DNA of 64,000 bases from a virus, in IMG/VR virus record IMGVR_UViG_3300031857_000057, positions 39,519 to 103,518 of that record. One strand, written 5' to 3'. A model generated the notes under the pieces. That model saw only the letters and a list, made by a program, of their open reading frames with translations, had not been told where the DNA came from and made no database searches. A program made the position numbers and the translations under genes. Shown in pieces: positions 34,976 through 43,461 of the stretch; within the stretch, counting starts at the first letter, position 1, and the number at the start of each line of letters is the position of its first letter.

Positions 34976-35788
34976 ATGGACTTTTATTATTTTGGCGGTC
35001 ATATCGGAAGCAGTTTAATGAAAGATCTTGATGATGCAAATTTTACTGGGGTATTGTTTACTTATGATGCAATGCAAGGAGATTTTTTTACGAGGTTAGC
35101 TAGAGATATTAAGCATGATCAAAAAATTAAATATATGATTGCTATTAGACCCTATGCCATATCACCTCAATATTTGTGTATGGTCAATCAATCAATCAAT
35201 GAAATTATGCCAGACAGACTACAGATTAATTTAATCTCTGGTCATGTCAAGCCTCATGAGCAATCAGTCGGAGGAATACTTGGCGATATAAATGACTCAT
35301 CTTCTAATATTGATAGATCTAATTATTTAATTAAATATGTTGAAATGCTAGAAGAGTTAAGAAAAAATCCCAGGAATCAAATACCAGATTATTATGTATC
35401 TACAACAAACAGATTTGTATTTGATGCGTCTAGTGCCCTAAATAGCAAAATGATTATTGCCTATAGAAATTATAGACACGGATGCTGGGTCATAAGAAGC
35501 GAGTTTGACCAAATTTTAGAAAAGGGAGATCCATTTTCATTAGATGGAACAAGATCAATGATATCGCTTAGTCCAATTATTAGAAAAACTCAAGAAGAGA
35601 TTGACGTTCTTGATAAACCATATTTAACATATGATACTGATTATTTTACATATGAGCAGTTTGATGCTTTTGTTAAAAAACTTGAATCAGATGGTGTAAA
35701 AGAATTAATGCTTGGCGGATGGCCTGAATCAGAAAGAAACATTATTATTAAATTTGTAAAAGAGTATACAGAAAATAATAGGGGCTAA
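34976..35788 (+). CDS. Luciferase-like (LLM) flavin-dependent oxidoreductase, copy 2
   Basis: 270 residues and clearly a paralogue of the preceding gene: shared 'DSSSNIDRSNYLIKYVEML', 'IRPYAISPQYLCM' and 'PDRLQINLISGH'. Two adjacent, diverged copies suggest a heterodimer, as in LuxA/LuxB, or different substrates. Flavin use is inferred from the fold. Confidence 0.62.
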   Translation: MDFYYFGGHIGSSLMKDLDDANFTGVLFTYDAMQGDFFTRLARDIKHDQKIKYMIAIRPYAISPQYLCMVNQSINEIMPDRLQINLISGHVKPHEQSVGGILGDINDSSSNIDRSNYLIKYVEMLEELRKNPRNQIPDYYVSTTNRFVFDASSALNSKMIIAYRNYRHGCWVIRSEFDQILEKGDPFSLDGTRSMISLSPIIRKTQEEIDVLDKPYLTYDTDYFTYEQFDAFVKKLESDGVKELMLGGWPESERNIIIKFVKEYTENNRG

Positions 35789-35796
35789 ATATAAAA

Positions 35797-36807
35797 ATGA
35801 AAAAGAATTCAGAATCTTTATGTTTTGATGATATTCTTCTACTTCCTGGTTATTCAAATGTAGAAAGTAGAAAAAATGTAGACCTTACAATGTATGGATA
35901 TTCTTTTCCAATAGTTGCATCTCCTATGGATACCGTTTGTGAATGGCAGATGGCTATTGAGATTGTAAATGAAGGCGGTATTGGAATTATTCATCGCTAT
36001 ATGGATACTGCTGAAAGACTATATCAGATTGAAAATGTATCTATTTCGGCACACAATAAAGATGGCATTGGTGTTGCGTTATCCTCATTAGAATGTTTTG
36101 ATACTCAGTTTATTGATGATGCTGTTGATCTTGGATGTAATTGGTTTTGTATTGATACCGCTAATGGTCATGGTGAAGCTGCCATTCGTGCTACCCAGCA
36201 TTTAAGAGCTTACTATCCTGGAATCAACATCATGGTTGGAAATGTTGCAACAGCAGAAGGTTATGCAAGATTAGCAGATGTTGGTGCTGATGCAGTAAGA
36301 GTTGGCATTGGTGGTGGTGCGACCTGCATAACTAGGATTGTTTCTGGTCACGGCATGCCAACTTTGCAGTCCGTTATGGATGCCTACGAGTATAAGATTA
36401 ATAATAATATTAAAACATTAATTGTTGCTGATGGTGGACTACGAACTTCTGGAGACATCGTAAAAGCCTTTGCAGCAGGCGCAGATTTGGTGATGCTTGG
36501 ATCTATGCTAGCGGGCACAGAAGAGGCTCCAGGAAAGCTTATAGATGGCTTTAAAGAGCTTCGTGGCATGGCTAGTGGAGAGGCACAGATGAGCTGGAAA
36601 GGTGAGATCTCGGTTGTTGAGGGAGTCTCTGCAAAAATAAAATATAAAGGTTTTGTTCAAGATATATTTAATCAAATTAAAGGTGGTATTGGTAGTGGAT
36701 GTTCCTATTCTGGGGTATCTAAACTATCAGAGTTGGCAGAAAATTCTGAATATACTTTGGTGTCTCAGGCATCATTATCAGAATCAAAGCCACATGCTAT
36801 AATGTAA
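35797..36807 (+). CDS. guaB: IMP dehydrogenase / GMP reductase
   Basis: 336 residues without a CBS insert. Motifs: 'CFDDILLLPGYS' at the start, 'VASPMDTVCEW', catalytic Cys in 'IGGGATCITRIVSGHG', 'VADGGLRTSGDIVKAFAAGA' and 'LGSMLAGTEEAPG'. The glycine-rich Cys loop and lack of CBS domains suit either enzyme; which reaction (IMP to XMP, or GMP to IMP) cannot be fixed. It could shift the purine pool or supply a modified-guanine pathway. Confidence 0.85.
   Translation: MKKNSESLCFDDILLLPGYSNVESRKNVDLTMYGYSFPIVASPMDTVCEWQMAIEIVNEGGIGIIHRYMDTAERLYQIENVSISAHNKDGIGVALSSLECFDTQFIDDAVDLGCNWFCIDTANGHGEAAIRATQHLRAYYPGINIMVGNVATAEGYARLADVGADAVRVGIGGGATCITRIVSGHGMPTLQSVMDAYEYKINNNIKTLIVADGGLRTSGDIVKAFAAGADLVMLGSMLAGTEEAPGKLIDGFKELRGMASGEAQMSWKGEISVVEGVSAKIKYKGFVQDIFNQIKGGIGSGCSYSGVSKLSELAENSEYTLVSQASLSESKPHAIM
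36795..36803 (+). promoter_or_regulatory. Extended -10 promoter TGC-TATAAT
   Basis: Start near 36810, giving a 23-nt leader with AGGAGG (36822-36827) before the ATG at 36833. Confidence 0.6.
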
Positions 36808-36832
36808 ATGGTTTCTATCCTAGGAGGAAATA

Positions 36833-37201
36833 ATGAAACTTAACAAGAAGCATAAGGCAATGCTTGCATCGTATGGACGATCAGTTCTTGGTGCAGTGGC
36901 TGCTCTTTATATTGCTGGAGTTACAGATCCAAAGGAGTTGTGGGCTGCATTAGTTGCTGCCCTAGCGCCTGTGGCCCTTCGTGCAATCAATCCAAACGAC
37001 GCAGCATTTGGTCGTCTTCCAAAGGCAAGCGTTATAGAAGATGCTCTGAAGAAGGTAAAGGCACCAGCTAAGAAGCAGGATACTTCTTTAACTAAAACAG
37101 AAGAAAAGTTGTTCGGAATTACAAATGAACAACTTGATAAAAGTAAGAAGAAGACTGCAGCCAAGAAGGTTGCTAAAAAGGCAGTAAAGAAAAAGAAGTA
37201 A
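36833..37201 (+). CDS. Small membrane protein with lysine-rich tail, candidate holin
   Basis: 122 residues. One or two hydrophobic segments (VLGAVAALYIAG, LWAALVAALAPVALRAI) precede 'NPNDAAFGR', a pattern like actinophage holins. The C-terminus is a basic Lys/Ala tail (KKVAKKAVKKKK). A motif just before it (SLTKTEEKLFGITNEQL) matches the end of the endolysin at 25491, 11 kb away. A strong Shine-Dalgarno and a terminator make this a separate transcription unit. Confidence 0.7.
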   Translation: MKLNKKHKAMLASYGRSVLGAVAALYIAGVTDPKELWAALVAALAPVALRAINPNDAAFGRLPKASVIEDALKKVKAPAKKQDTSLTKTEEKLFGITNEQLDKSKKKTAAKKVAKKAVKKKK

Positions 37202-37209
37202 AAGGATTA

Positions 37210-37235
37210 GGGGGGTAACAAATTGCCCCCCTTTT
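37210..37235 (+). terminator. Rho-independent terminator
   Basis: GGGGGG pairs with CCCCCC (37226-37231), extended by TAA/TTG with one wobble, loop CAAA, and followed by TTTT. Confidence 0.85.
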
Positions 37236-37236
37236 C

Positions 37237-37965
37237 ATGATTATGAATATATTATATGAAAAACAAATAAAACCAAAATCTAAAACAGCACTGATAATGT
37301 GCACCTATAAAAGATTTAGGAATTTGCCACAAACCTATAAAGATTTATCAAACCAAACAAATAAAGATTTTGATTTTTATATATGTGATAATTCAGGAGC
37401 AAATCCTAAACTTTTAAAAATAATAAATAGATACCAGTCACACATAACCTATAATTTATTTGTTAAAGAGTATTGGAATCAATACAGTATATTTGGTAGG
37501 TTTTATTTAGCAAGAGATTTGGCAAATGAGGGATATGAAAAAATTATATTCATAGATGATGATCAAAATATACCGCCAGATTTTATTCAAGACTGTTATA
37601 ATCAATATGATGAAAATATAGTAAAATCATTTTATGCTCATATGATAATAGGAGATTATTGGAAAAAAGAAATGCTTGATCCATATGAGGAAGGCAACTA
37701 CGTTGGTGGAGGAGGGCTACTATGTAATGCATCCATATTCTTAGATGATAATTTGTTTAGTTGCCCAGAAGAGTACTGGGTATTGGATGATTTGTGGTTC
37801 TCATATTATATAGCTAACTTTACAAATTATAAAATGAAAAAACTCAATACTCACATAACTTTTATAAAAGATAGTTTAGCAACAGCAAAAAATTTAAAAA
37901 AAGAAAAGGTAGATTTTACAAATAAATATATTATAAATAAAAAGTTGGTTAAAAATGATAATTGA
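37237..37965 (+). CDS. Glycosyltransferase family 2-like
   Basis: 242 residues (ATG at 37237 or 37243). GT-A fold: 'TALIMCTYKRFRNLPQTY', 'FDFYICDNSGAN' and the metal-binding 'IIFIDDDQNIPPDF'. Uses a nucleotide sugar; acceptor unknown. First of four overlapping genes that look like a glycan or virion-glycosylation cassette. Confidence 0.82.
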   Translation: MIMNILYEKQIKPKSKTALIMCTYKRFRNLPQTYKDLSNQTNKDFDFYICDNSGANPKLLKIINRYQSHITYNLFVKEYWNQYSIFGRFYLARDLANEGYEKIIFIDDDQNIPPDFIQDCYNQYDENIVKSFYAHMIIGDYWKKEMLDPYEEGNYVGGGGLLCNASIFLDDNLFSCPEEYWVLDDLWFSYYIANFTNYKMKKLNTHITFIKDSLATAKNLKKEKVDFTNKYIINKKLVKNDN

Positions 37966-38560
37966 TCTAAGAGATATAGATACTTATTACATCAACATAG
38001 CCAAGCATAAAGAAAAAAATAACTCAATGATTGATCTTGGCAATAATTTTGGTTTTAAAAATTATAATAGAATTAATGCTGTTTATAATCCTGAAAATCC
38101 TATAACAGGATGTGCTTCTTCTCATTACAACATACTAAAAGATTTAAAAAAAGAAACAATAATTTTAGAAGATGATTGTATTATAAAAAATAATCAACCA
38201 ATAATTAAAGTGCCAAACGATGCCGATGCAGTCTATCTTGGGCTATCCCAATGGGGGTATAGAGATGATATATCAAAACCAAAAAATTTTGATTTTAAAA
38301 AACATGAAAATGTAAGAAGCGTATATAAAATTAGCTCAATGTTGTCAACTCATGCTATTCTTTATATAAATAAAGAATATATGGATGCTTGTGCAAGAGT
38401 TGCTAAATATTCTATGGACAATGGCATACATATTGATCAAGGATTTGCTAGAATACAAAGATATTATAATGTGTACGCAGTGTCAGATCCAATATTTTAT
38501 CAAAACAGCAATAGGGCAGCAACTAATTTTAAATTCTCAAATAATAAGATTGTGATTTGA
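37955..38560 (+). CDS. Glycosyltransferase family 25-like
   Basis: 201 residues. 'DTYYINIAKHKEKN', 'GCASSHYNIL' and 'IILEDDCII' fit GT25 (LPS-type galactosyl/glucosyl transferases). Overlaps the GT2 gene by 11 nt and the following gene start closely. Confidence 0.72.
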   Translation: MIIDLRDIDTYYINIAKHKEKNNSMIDLGNNFGFKNYNRINAVYNPENPITGCASSHYNILKDLKKETIILEDDCIIKNNQPIIKVPNDADAVYLGLSQWGYRDDISKPKNFDFKKHENVRSVYKISSMLSTHAILYINKEYMDACARVAKYSMDNGIHIDQGFARIQRYYNVYAVSDPIFYQNSNRAATNFKFSNNKIVI

Positions 38561-38562
38561 TT

Positions 38563-39276
38563 ATGGCAAACTTTGGATCTTTATGGGTTGGCAATAGTAT
38601 GACAAAGATACAGGAGATATCCTTGTCATCTTTTGTATACCATAAGCATAATTTAACTCTATATGTTTATGACTTGAACATGGAAGTTCCGAATGGAATA
38701 AAAAAAGAAGACGCTAGATCAATAATGGATGAGTCAGAATTATTTCTTGTACAAAATACTTATGCAGCTTTTTCTGATCTTTTTAGATATAGGATGATTA
38801 AAAAAACGGGATTAGCCTGGGTTGATGCAGATACCATATGTTTATCCTACGACTGGGATAACCTAGGTGATACATATGCATGTCTTGAAAATGAAACAGT
38901 AGTGGGTGGTGTTTTATCATTACCTCAAAATTCTCCAGCCCTTGAGTATTTAATTAAGAAATCAACAAAGTTTGATAAGACAAAAATTAAGTGGACTGAT
39001 GTTGGTCCAGCACTTGTAGACAAAGCTTTTAGAAAATTTAATTTAATGGATAGTGTTTATCCGATGGAAATGTTTTGCGGGATACATTGGTCACAATGGG
39101 AAAAATTATGGAATCCTAACAATCTAAAAGAAATTAAGCTATTAGAAAAAACATCAAAAAGTATTTCTGTATATCATTCAATGACAACTCGTGGCGGAAT
39201 AGATAAAAATTATATTCCACCAAAATCTGCAATGGAATATTTTTATGATAAGTTCGTAATGAGAAAATGGGGATAA
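38563..39276 (+). CDS. Glycosyltransferase, GT32-like (DxD)
   Basis: 237 residues from the ATG at 38563. 'FSDLFRYRMIKKTGLAWVDAD' holds the DxD nucleotide-sugar motif of the capsular-polysaccharide/alpha-1,4 GT32-like group. Also 'HSMTTRGGIDK' near the C-terminus. Part of the same cassette. Confidence 0.72.
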   Translation: MANFGSLWVGNSMTKIQEISLSSFVYHKHNLTLYVYDLNMEVPNGIKKEDARSIMDESELFLVQNTYAAFSDLFRYRMIKKTGLAWVDADTICLSYDWDNLGDTYACLENETVVGGVLSLPQNSPALEYLIKKSTKFDKTKIKWTDVGPALVDKAFRKFNLMDSVYPMEMFCGIHWSQWEKLWNPNNLKEIKLLEKTSKSISVYHSMTTRGGIDKNYIPPKSAMEYFYDKFVMRKWG

Positions 39277-39277
39277 C

Positions 39278-39925
39278 ATGAATAAAATAAGTATTGAGTA
39301 TGATAAGGGTGCCAACTTTTTATCTCATTTAATGAAAAATTATGGAAGCGATAAAGGATCTCCACACGAAGTAGATATTACTCCTTCAGGATGGATAGCT
39401 AATAGATATACCGATATTTATCATATCTTATTTGGAACAATTCGTGATAGCGCTCAGAAGATTTTTGAGTGCGGTATCGGAACAAATAATGAAGATGTTA
39501 AGTCTAACATGACATCTAATGGTAAGCCAGGGGCATCTTTGAGGGGATGGAGAGACTACTTTTGGAATGCTCAGATATATGGAGCAGACATAGACTCTAG
39601 AATATTGTTTGAAGAAGATAGAATTAAAACATACTATGTTGATCAAACTGATCCAGAATCAATTAAGACTATGTGGGAACAAATAGGCGAATCTGACTTT
39701 GATGTTATTTTAGACGATGGCTTACATGAGGCTCATGCCAACATAACCTTTCTTGAAAACTCCTGGGATAAGCTAAAACACAACGGTATTTATGTAATTG
39801 AAGATACCTACTATACCCATGAACCTATAAAGAAATATCTTAAAGATAATAAATATAACTTTATCTTAGTTACTTTTGATAATACCGCCAGCTATTGTTT
39901 TATTATATTTAAAACCACAGTTTAA
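39278..39925 (+). CDS. Class I SAM-dependent methyltransferase
   Basis: 215 residues. 'KIFECGIGTNNED' (motif I), 'GASLRGWRDYF', 'IYGADIDSRIL', 'FDVILDDGLHEAHANI' and 'LKHNGIYVIEDTYY' match the macrolide/sugar O-methyltransferase-like subgroup. Adjacent to three glycosyltransferases, a sugar hydroxyl is a plausible acceptor. Confidence 0.75.
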   Translation: MNKISIEYDKGANFLSHLMKNYGSDKGSPHEVDITPSGWIANRYTDIYHILFGTIRDSAQKIFECGIGTNNEDVKSNMTSNGKPGASLRGWRDYFWNAQIYGADIDSRILFEEDRIKTYYVDQTDPESIKTMWEQIGESDFDVILDDGLHEAHANITFLENSWDKLKHNGIYVIEDTYYTHEPIKKYLKDNKYNFILVTFDNTASYCFIIFKTTV

Positions 39926-39939
39926 AATAATAAATAGGG

Positions 39940-39945
39940 TATAAT
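39940..39945 (+). promoter_or_regulatory. Leaderless promoter TATAAT
   Basis: TATAAT with exactly 6 nt to the ATG at 39952. No good -35 and no TG extension. Confidence 0.55.
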
Positions 39946-39951
39946 GTATAT

Positions 39952-40641
39952 ATGCCATATCGTGTAGGTGCTAAAGGATCTTATGGGTGTTCTGGATACC
40001 CAGCCCTTAAAGAAGGCACAAATGAGGTTATGGGGTGCCATAAGACCCGTTCTGCTGCTGCAGGTCAAATCTATGCAATAAACCGCTCTGAAGGCAAAAT
40101 AGGCAAGGCTATGGTCAAAGAAGGCGATATGGTCATGGCACCCAATGACGACGAGGTTTATGTTGGTCGTGTTGTTCATGTCATGACTGATGGAATGCTT
40201 GGTATGCCAGGATCTGAATATGCCCTTGCCGCCTCTAAAGAAGAGCCAGCAATATTAATTCAGCTCTTTGAAATGGAAGAGGGCGGATTAGAAGAAACAG
40301 AATATTTTATTGGTGCAAAAGCATCAGATGTTATGGCAATGCCATCTCTTGAATCAAACGAGGGTATGGATAAGTCAATTGACAGCATGGATGAAGAAGA
40401 CGACAAAGAAGATGATGTTAAAAAAGAATATCAAGGTTGTGGGTGTCCTACCTGTAAGGCAATGAATGTAAGCTGTGAAGATTGTCCAGTTTGTAGTGAT
40501 GAAATGAATAAAAAATCTCCATGCTGGGAAGGATATGTTCAGCGTGGTATGAAAGAAAAAAATGGAAAGATGGTTCCAAACTGTGTTCCTGTAGAAAAAT
40601 TATTTTGGGAAAATTCTGCTTTTTACTGGAAGAAACTTTAG
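39952..40641 (+). CDS. Protein with Cys clusters and virion-protein-like N-terminus
   Basis: 229 residues. The N-terminus 'GAKGSYGCSGYPALKE' and 'CHKTRSAAAGQIYAINR' resembles segments of phage capsid-maturation or portal-associated proteins. The C-terminal third is cysteine-rich (C-x-C-x2-C and 'SCEDCPVC') and ends with 'CWEGYVQRGMKEKNGK', a short motif common in such proteins. Likely virion or assembly related. Confidence 0.6.
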   Translation: MPYRVGAKGSYGCSGYPALKEGTNEVMGCHKTRSAAAGQIYAINRSEGKIGKAMVKEGDMVMAPNDDEVYVGRVVHVMTDGMLGMPGSEYALAASKEEPAILIQLFEMEEGGLEETEYFIGAKASDVMAMPSLESNEGMDKSIDSMDEEDDKEDDVKKEYQGCGCPTCKAMNVSCEDCPVCSDEMNKKSPCWEGYVQRGMKEKNGKMVPNCVPVEKLFWENSAFYWKKL

Positions 40642-40781
40642 TGTCATCTGGACAAAGAAAGAAAAAACATAGATTTAATCCAATACAGATTAAAGATGGA
40701 TATGTTGTTAGATTAAATAAAAATGGTACAATAAGAGAAGTTCTTGGAAAATACGGGGAGTATAAGCCAAATGGGAAGTAA
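40641..40781 (+). CDS. Small basic protein
   Basis: 46 residues, GTG start overlapping the previous stop by 1 nt. Basic N-terminus (SSGQRKKKHRF) and a small beta hairpin (GYVVRLNKNGTIREVLG). Unknown. Confidence 0.55.
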   Translation: MSSGQRKKKHRFNPIQIKDGYVVRLNKNGTIREVLGKYGEYKPNGK

Positions 40782-41169
40782 AATAGTTCAACCATCAGAT
40801 ATTCATAAGGCAGAAACATATACGCCGACATCTGGCATGAAGGCTGCTGCACGTCGTGCACTTAAATGGAAAGAGCAAGGGAAGGCAAGGGGAGCTGGAA
40901 CACCTGTTGGTTGGGGTCGTGCAAGCGATATAGTTGCTGGTCGTGGTTTGTCTCTTGATACAGTTAAGCGCATGTATTCGTTTTTCTCACGGCATGAAGT
41001 AGATAAAAAGGGTAAAGATTTTAATAATACATCCAATCCATCAAATGGTCGCATCATGTGGGACGCATGGGGTGGGGATGCAGGATTCTCTTGGTCTCGT
41101 GCAATTGTAGAACGTGAAAAGAAAAAGGCTGAAAAGGCCTGGAGCGGTACTGGGTTTAGTACTAAATAA
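40771..41169 (+). CDS. Conserved phage protein, morphogenesis-associated
   Basis: 132 residues from the ATG at 40771, with GGGGAG upstream. 'MKAAARRALKWKEQGKARG', 'SLDTVKRMYSFFSRHEVDKK' and 'GRIMWDAWGGDAGFSWSRAI' form a widely found phage domain often fused or adjacent to portal/prohead genes. Biochemical role unknown. Confidence 0.65.
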   Translation: MGSKIVQPSDIHKAETYTPTSGMKAAARRALKWKEQGKARGAGTPVGWGRASDIVAGRGLSLDTVKRMYSFFSRHEVDKKGKDFNNTSNPSNGRIMWDAWGGDAGFSWSRAIVEREKKKAEKAWSGTGFSTK

Positions 41170-41170
41170 T

Positions 41171-42046
41171 TTAATTTACAAGGCTATACATAGTATCTGA
41201 TAAGTGTATATGTTTATGAAAACCCCAATGTCCTTGTAATTTATTAAAATTATAATCAGCTGCATTTTTAAATAATGGATCTTTATTGTATTCTTTATGA
41301 CAGGATAAATCTTTTATTGATAAAGATTTTTCTATAAAAAAATTATTAGAATTAATTTTATTTTGCATTGTTGTTTGAGATGGATCTGATAAAACTTGCT
41401 CCCATATAGTCCAAACAATTTTTATATTATTTGATAAACAATACTGCTCTAACATTTGTATAAACATTAAATTATAAAAAATTGCAAATTCAAATGGTAG
41501 TATTGTGTTTGGATTGTGTGGAGCTTTTGATATTTTTTCAAAATCATGTATATAAGAATTACATTTTTGAATAAATTTTAAATTTGATTTTTTAATATTA
41601 ATATCTAAAGGGCCATCTACTTTACACATTTTATCTTTTACATATGGCATTTCAAATCTTGCTATTGGAAAAACTCCGAATATGTATTGAGGATGGCCAA
41701 ACTCTTTAAAATATTGAAAAGCTTTTATTACTTGACCTTGCATAGAATCTCCAGGGTACGAAAGATTTGCATAGCTCATACTCATTTTATTTGATAGCAT
41801 ATACGGCCAAGTTTGTTCTATATTTAATCCTGTGCCAAATGTATACGAACATCCCAATGTCATAATATTATGACTACCAAATTCTTCTGATCTGTATCCA
41901 ATAGAGTTATACTTATATTCAATAGCATGCTCATTATAAAATACTTTATTGATTAATTTATCATTATATAATTTATTGTTTTCTATCATTTCTGATAATT
42001 TTCTATTAAAAATATTATCAAAATCAAAATCTATTTTTTCAATCAT
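41171..42046 (-). CDS. SGNH-hydrolase-like protein, copy 1
   Basis: 291 residues from the ATG at 42046 in an ATGA overlap with the carbamoyltransferase. Block I 'MTLGCSYTFGTGL' replaces the usual GDS with GCS, keeping Ser; 'YPGDSMQGQ' and the C-terminal 'HWGFHKHIHLSD' supply the other blocks. Could remove or transfer an acyl group. Two paralogues are at 43462 and 47983. Confidence 0.65.
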   Translation of the reverse strand: MIEKIDFDFDNIFNRKLSEMIENNKLYNDKLINKVFYNEHAIEYKYNSIGYRSEEFGSHNIMTLGCSYTFGTGLNIEQTWPYMLSNKMSMSYANLSYPGDSMQGQVIKAFQYFKEFGHPQYIFGVFPIARFEMPYVKDKMCKVDGPLDINIKKSNLKFIQKCNSYIHDFEKISKAPHNPNTILPFEFAIFYNLMFIQMLEQYCLSNNIKIVWTIWEQVLSDPSQTTMQNKINSNNFFIEKSLSIKDLSCHKEYNKDPLFKNAADYNFNKLQGHWGFHKHIHLSDTMYSLVN

Positions 42047-43461
42047 ACTATTATTTTTACTCCATAAATACTTTCCCATTCTAATATATCTTTTTTATCA
42101 TTTAGCAATGGTTGAGATTTTACATTTAAGCTTGTATTTAATAGTATTGGTATTCCAGTTAAAGAATACCAGTTGGACAAGACTTCATGTAATCCAGGGT
42201 GCTGTTCTTTGTTTACTGTTTGTACTCTTGATGTGCCGTCTTTGTGAACCACAGACGGTATAAGCTCTGGCTTTAAACACTTAACAGCATATTGCATATA
42301 TGGTGAAGTAAATTTCATATCAAACCATTTGCTAGCATATTCTTCTAAAACAACTGGAGCAAATGGTCTAAAAAGTTCTCTTTTTTTAATTTTATTAACT
42401 TCATCTTTAATATTTGGATCTCTTGGATCTGCTAATATACTTCTATTGCCCAAAGCTCTTGGACCATATTCTGCTCTACCGTTTGCTACTGCAACTATTT
42501 TATTTTTTATTAAAGACGTTATAATTTCATTTACAGGATATTGATTTGATATATCATGGCCAAGATATGGTCCCTTCCAATTTAAGTGTTCACCATACAG
42601 AGCTGCGGCAGCACCCAAAGAAGAGCCAGCATCGCCAGGATTTGGCATAATCCATATATCATCAAATATGCTCCAAAGCTTTGTATTAGCAGAACAGTTA
42701 AGGGCACAACCACCCATAAAAACTAAATTAGTTTTTCCAGTTAGTGATCTTGCCATTCTCATAAAATCTAATAAACGTAACTCATAAACTTTTTGTACTG
42801 CAGCAGCAATATCAAATTTATCTTGTTCTGTTATTAATCCCCAGTCAGATATGCCTTTATGAAAATTATATTTTTGTTTATTAATTGATGGAAAGTATGA
42901 ATTTACCTTATTAAAATATTTATTTGGATCTCCATATGCTGCCATTCCCATCATAATATATTCTTCTTGGTTAGGCATAAGACCTACTAGTTGCGTAAAT
43001 GCAGAATAAAATAAACCAAAGCTGAATGGGTAATTAAATTTTTTGACAGGTTTTATTATATTATTATTTCCAACCCATATTGTTGCGGTATTCCATTCTC
43101 CAATAGCGTCTAATACAACAATTACTGCATCATTAAATTTGCTTGTATAGTATCCTGCTGCTGCATGAGAGTAATGATGATTAAAATATTTAACTGGTAA
43201 ATTAATTGGAATATTTGGTTTCCAGTCCGATGCTCCACCTTTTAAAAATATCCGTGATCTTTTTAGTTGAGGGTGTTCATAATACGCTATATGTGTTGGT
43301 GTACCATAATTGAGCATATCCAAATAGATATCTTTATTGTTATACCAATCATTTTTCTTTTTACTATATCTTTCAGCATGAGCAGCAAAAAGTATATCTC
43401 CATCTTTTACTAAAGATATAGATGCATCATGAGATGTTTCATTAATTCCTAATATAATCAT
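42043..43461 (-). CDS. Carbamoyltransferase, NodU/TobZ family (copy 2)
   Basis: 472 residues. 'GINETSHDASISLVKDG', 'FNHHYSHAAAGYY', 'EYGPRALGNRSILADPRD' and 'ILLNTSLNVKSQPLL' cover both domains. Shorter than copy 1 at 27941 (547). Flanked by SGNH-like genes on both sides in the same operon, which suggests that a carbamoyl or acyl decoration is added or removed from one acceptor. Acceptor unknown. Confidence 0.88.
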   Translation of the reverse strand: MIILGINETSHDASISLVKDGDILFAAHAERYSKKKNDWYNNKDIYLDMLNYGTPTHIAYYEHPQLKRSRIFLKGGASDWKPNIPINLPVKYFNHHYSHAAAGYYTSKFNDAVIVVLDAIGEWNTATIWVGNNNIIKPVKKFNYPFSFGLFYSAFTQLVGLMPNQEEYIMMGMAAYGDPNKYFNKVNSYFPSINKQKYNFHKGISDWGLITEQDKFDIAAAVQKVYELRLLDFMRMARSLTGKTNLVFMGGCALNCSANTKLWSIFDDIWIMPNPGDAGSSLGAAAALYGEHLNWKGPYLGHDISNQYPVNEIITSLIKNKIVAVANGRAEYGPRALGNRSILADPRDPNIKDEVNKIKKRELFRPFAPVVLEEYASKWFDMKFTSPYMQYAVKCLKPELIPSVVHKDGTSRVQTVNKEQHPGLHEVLSNWYSLTGIPILLNTSLNVKSQPLLNDKKDILEWESIYGVKIIV

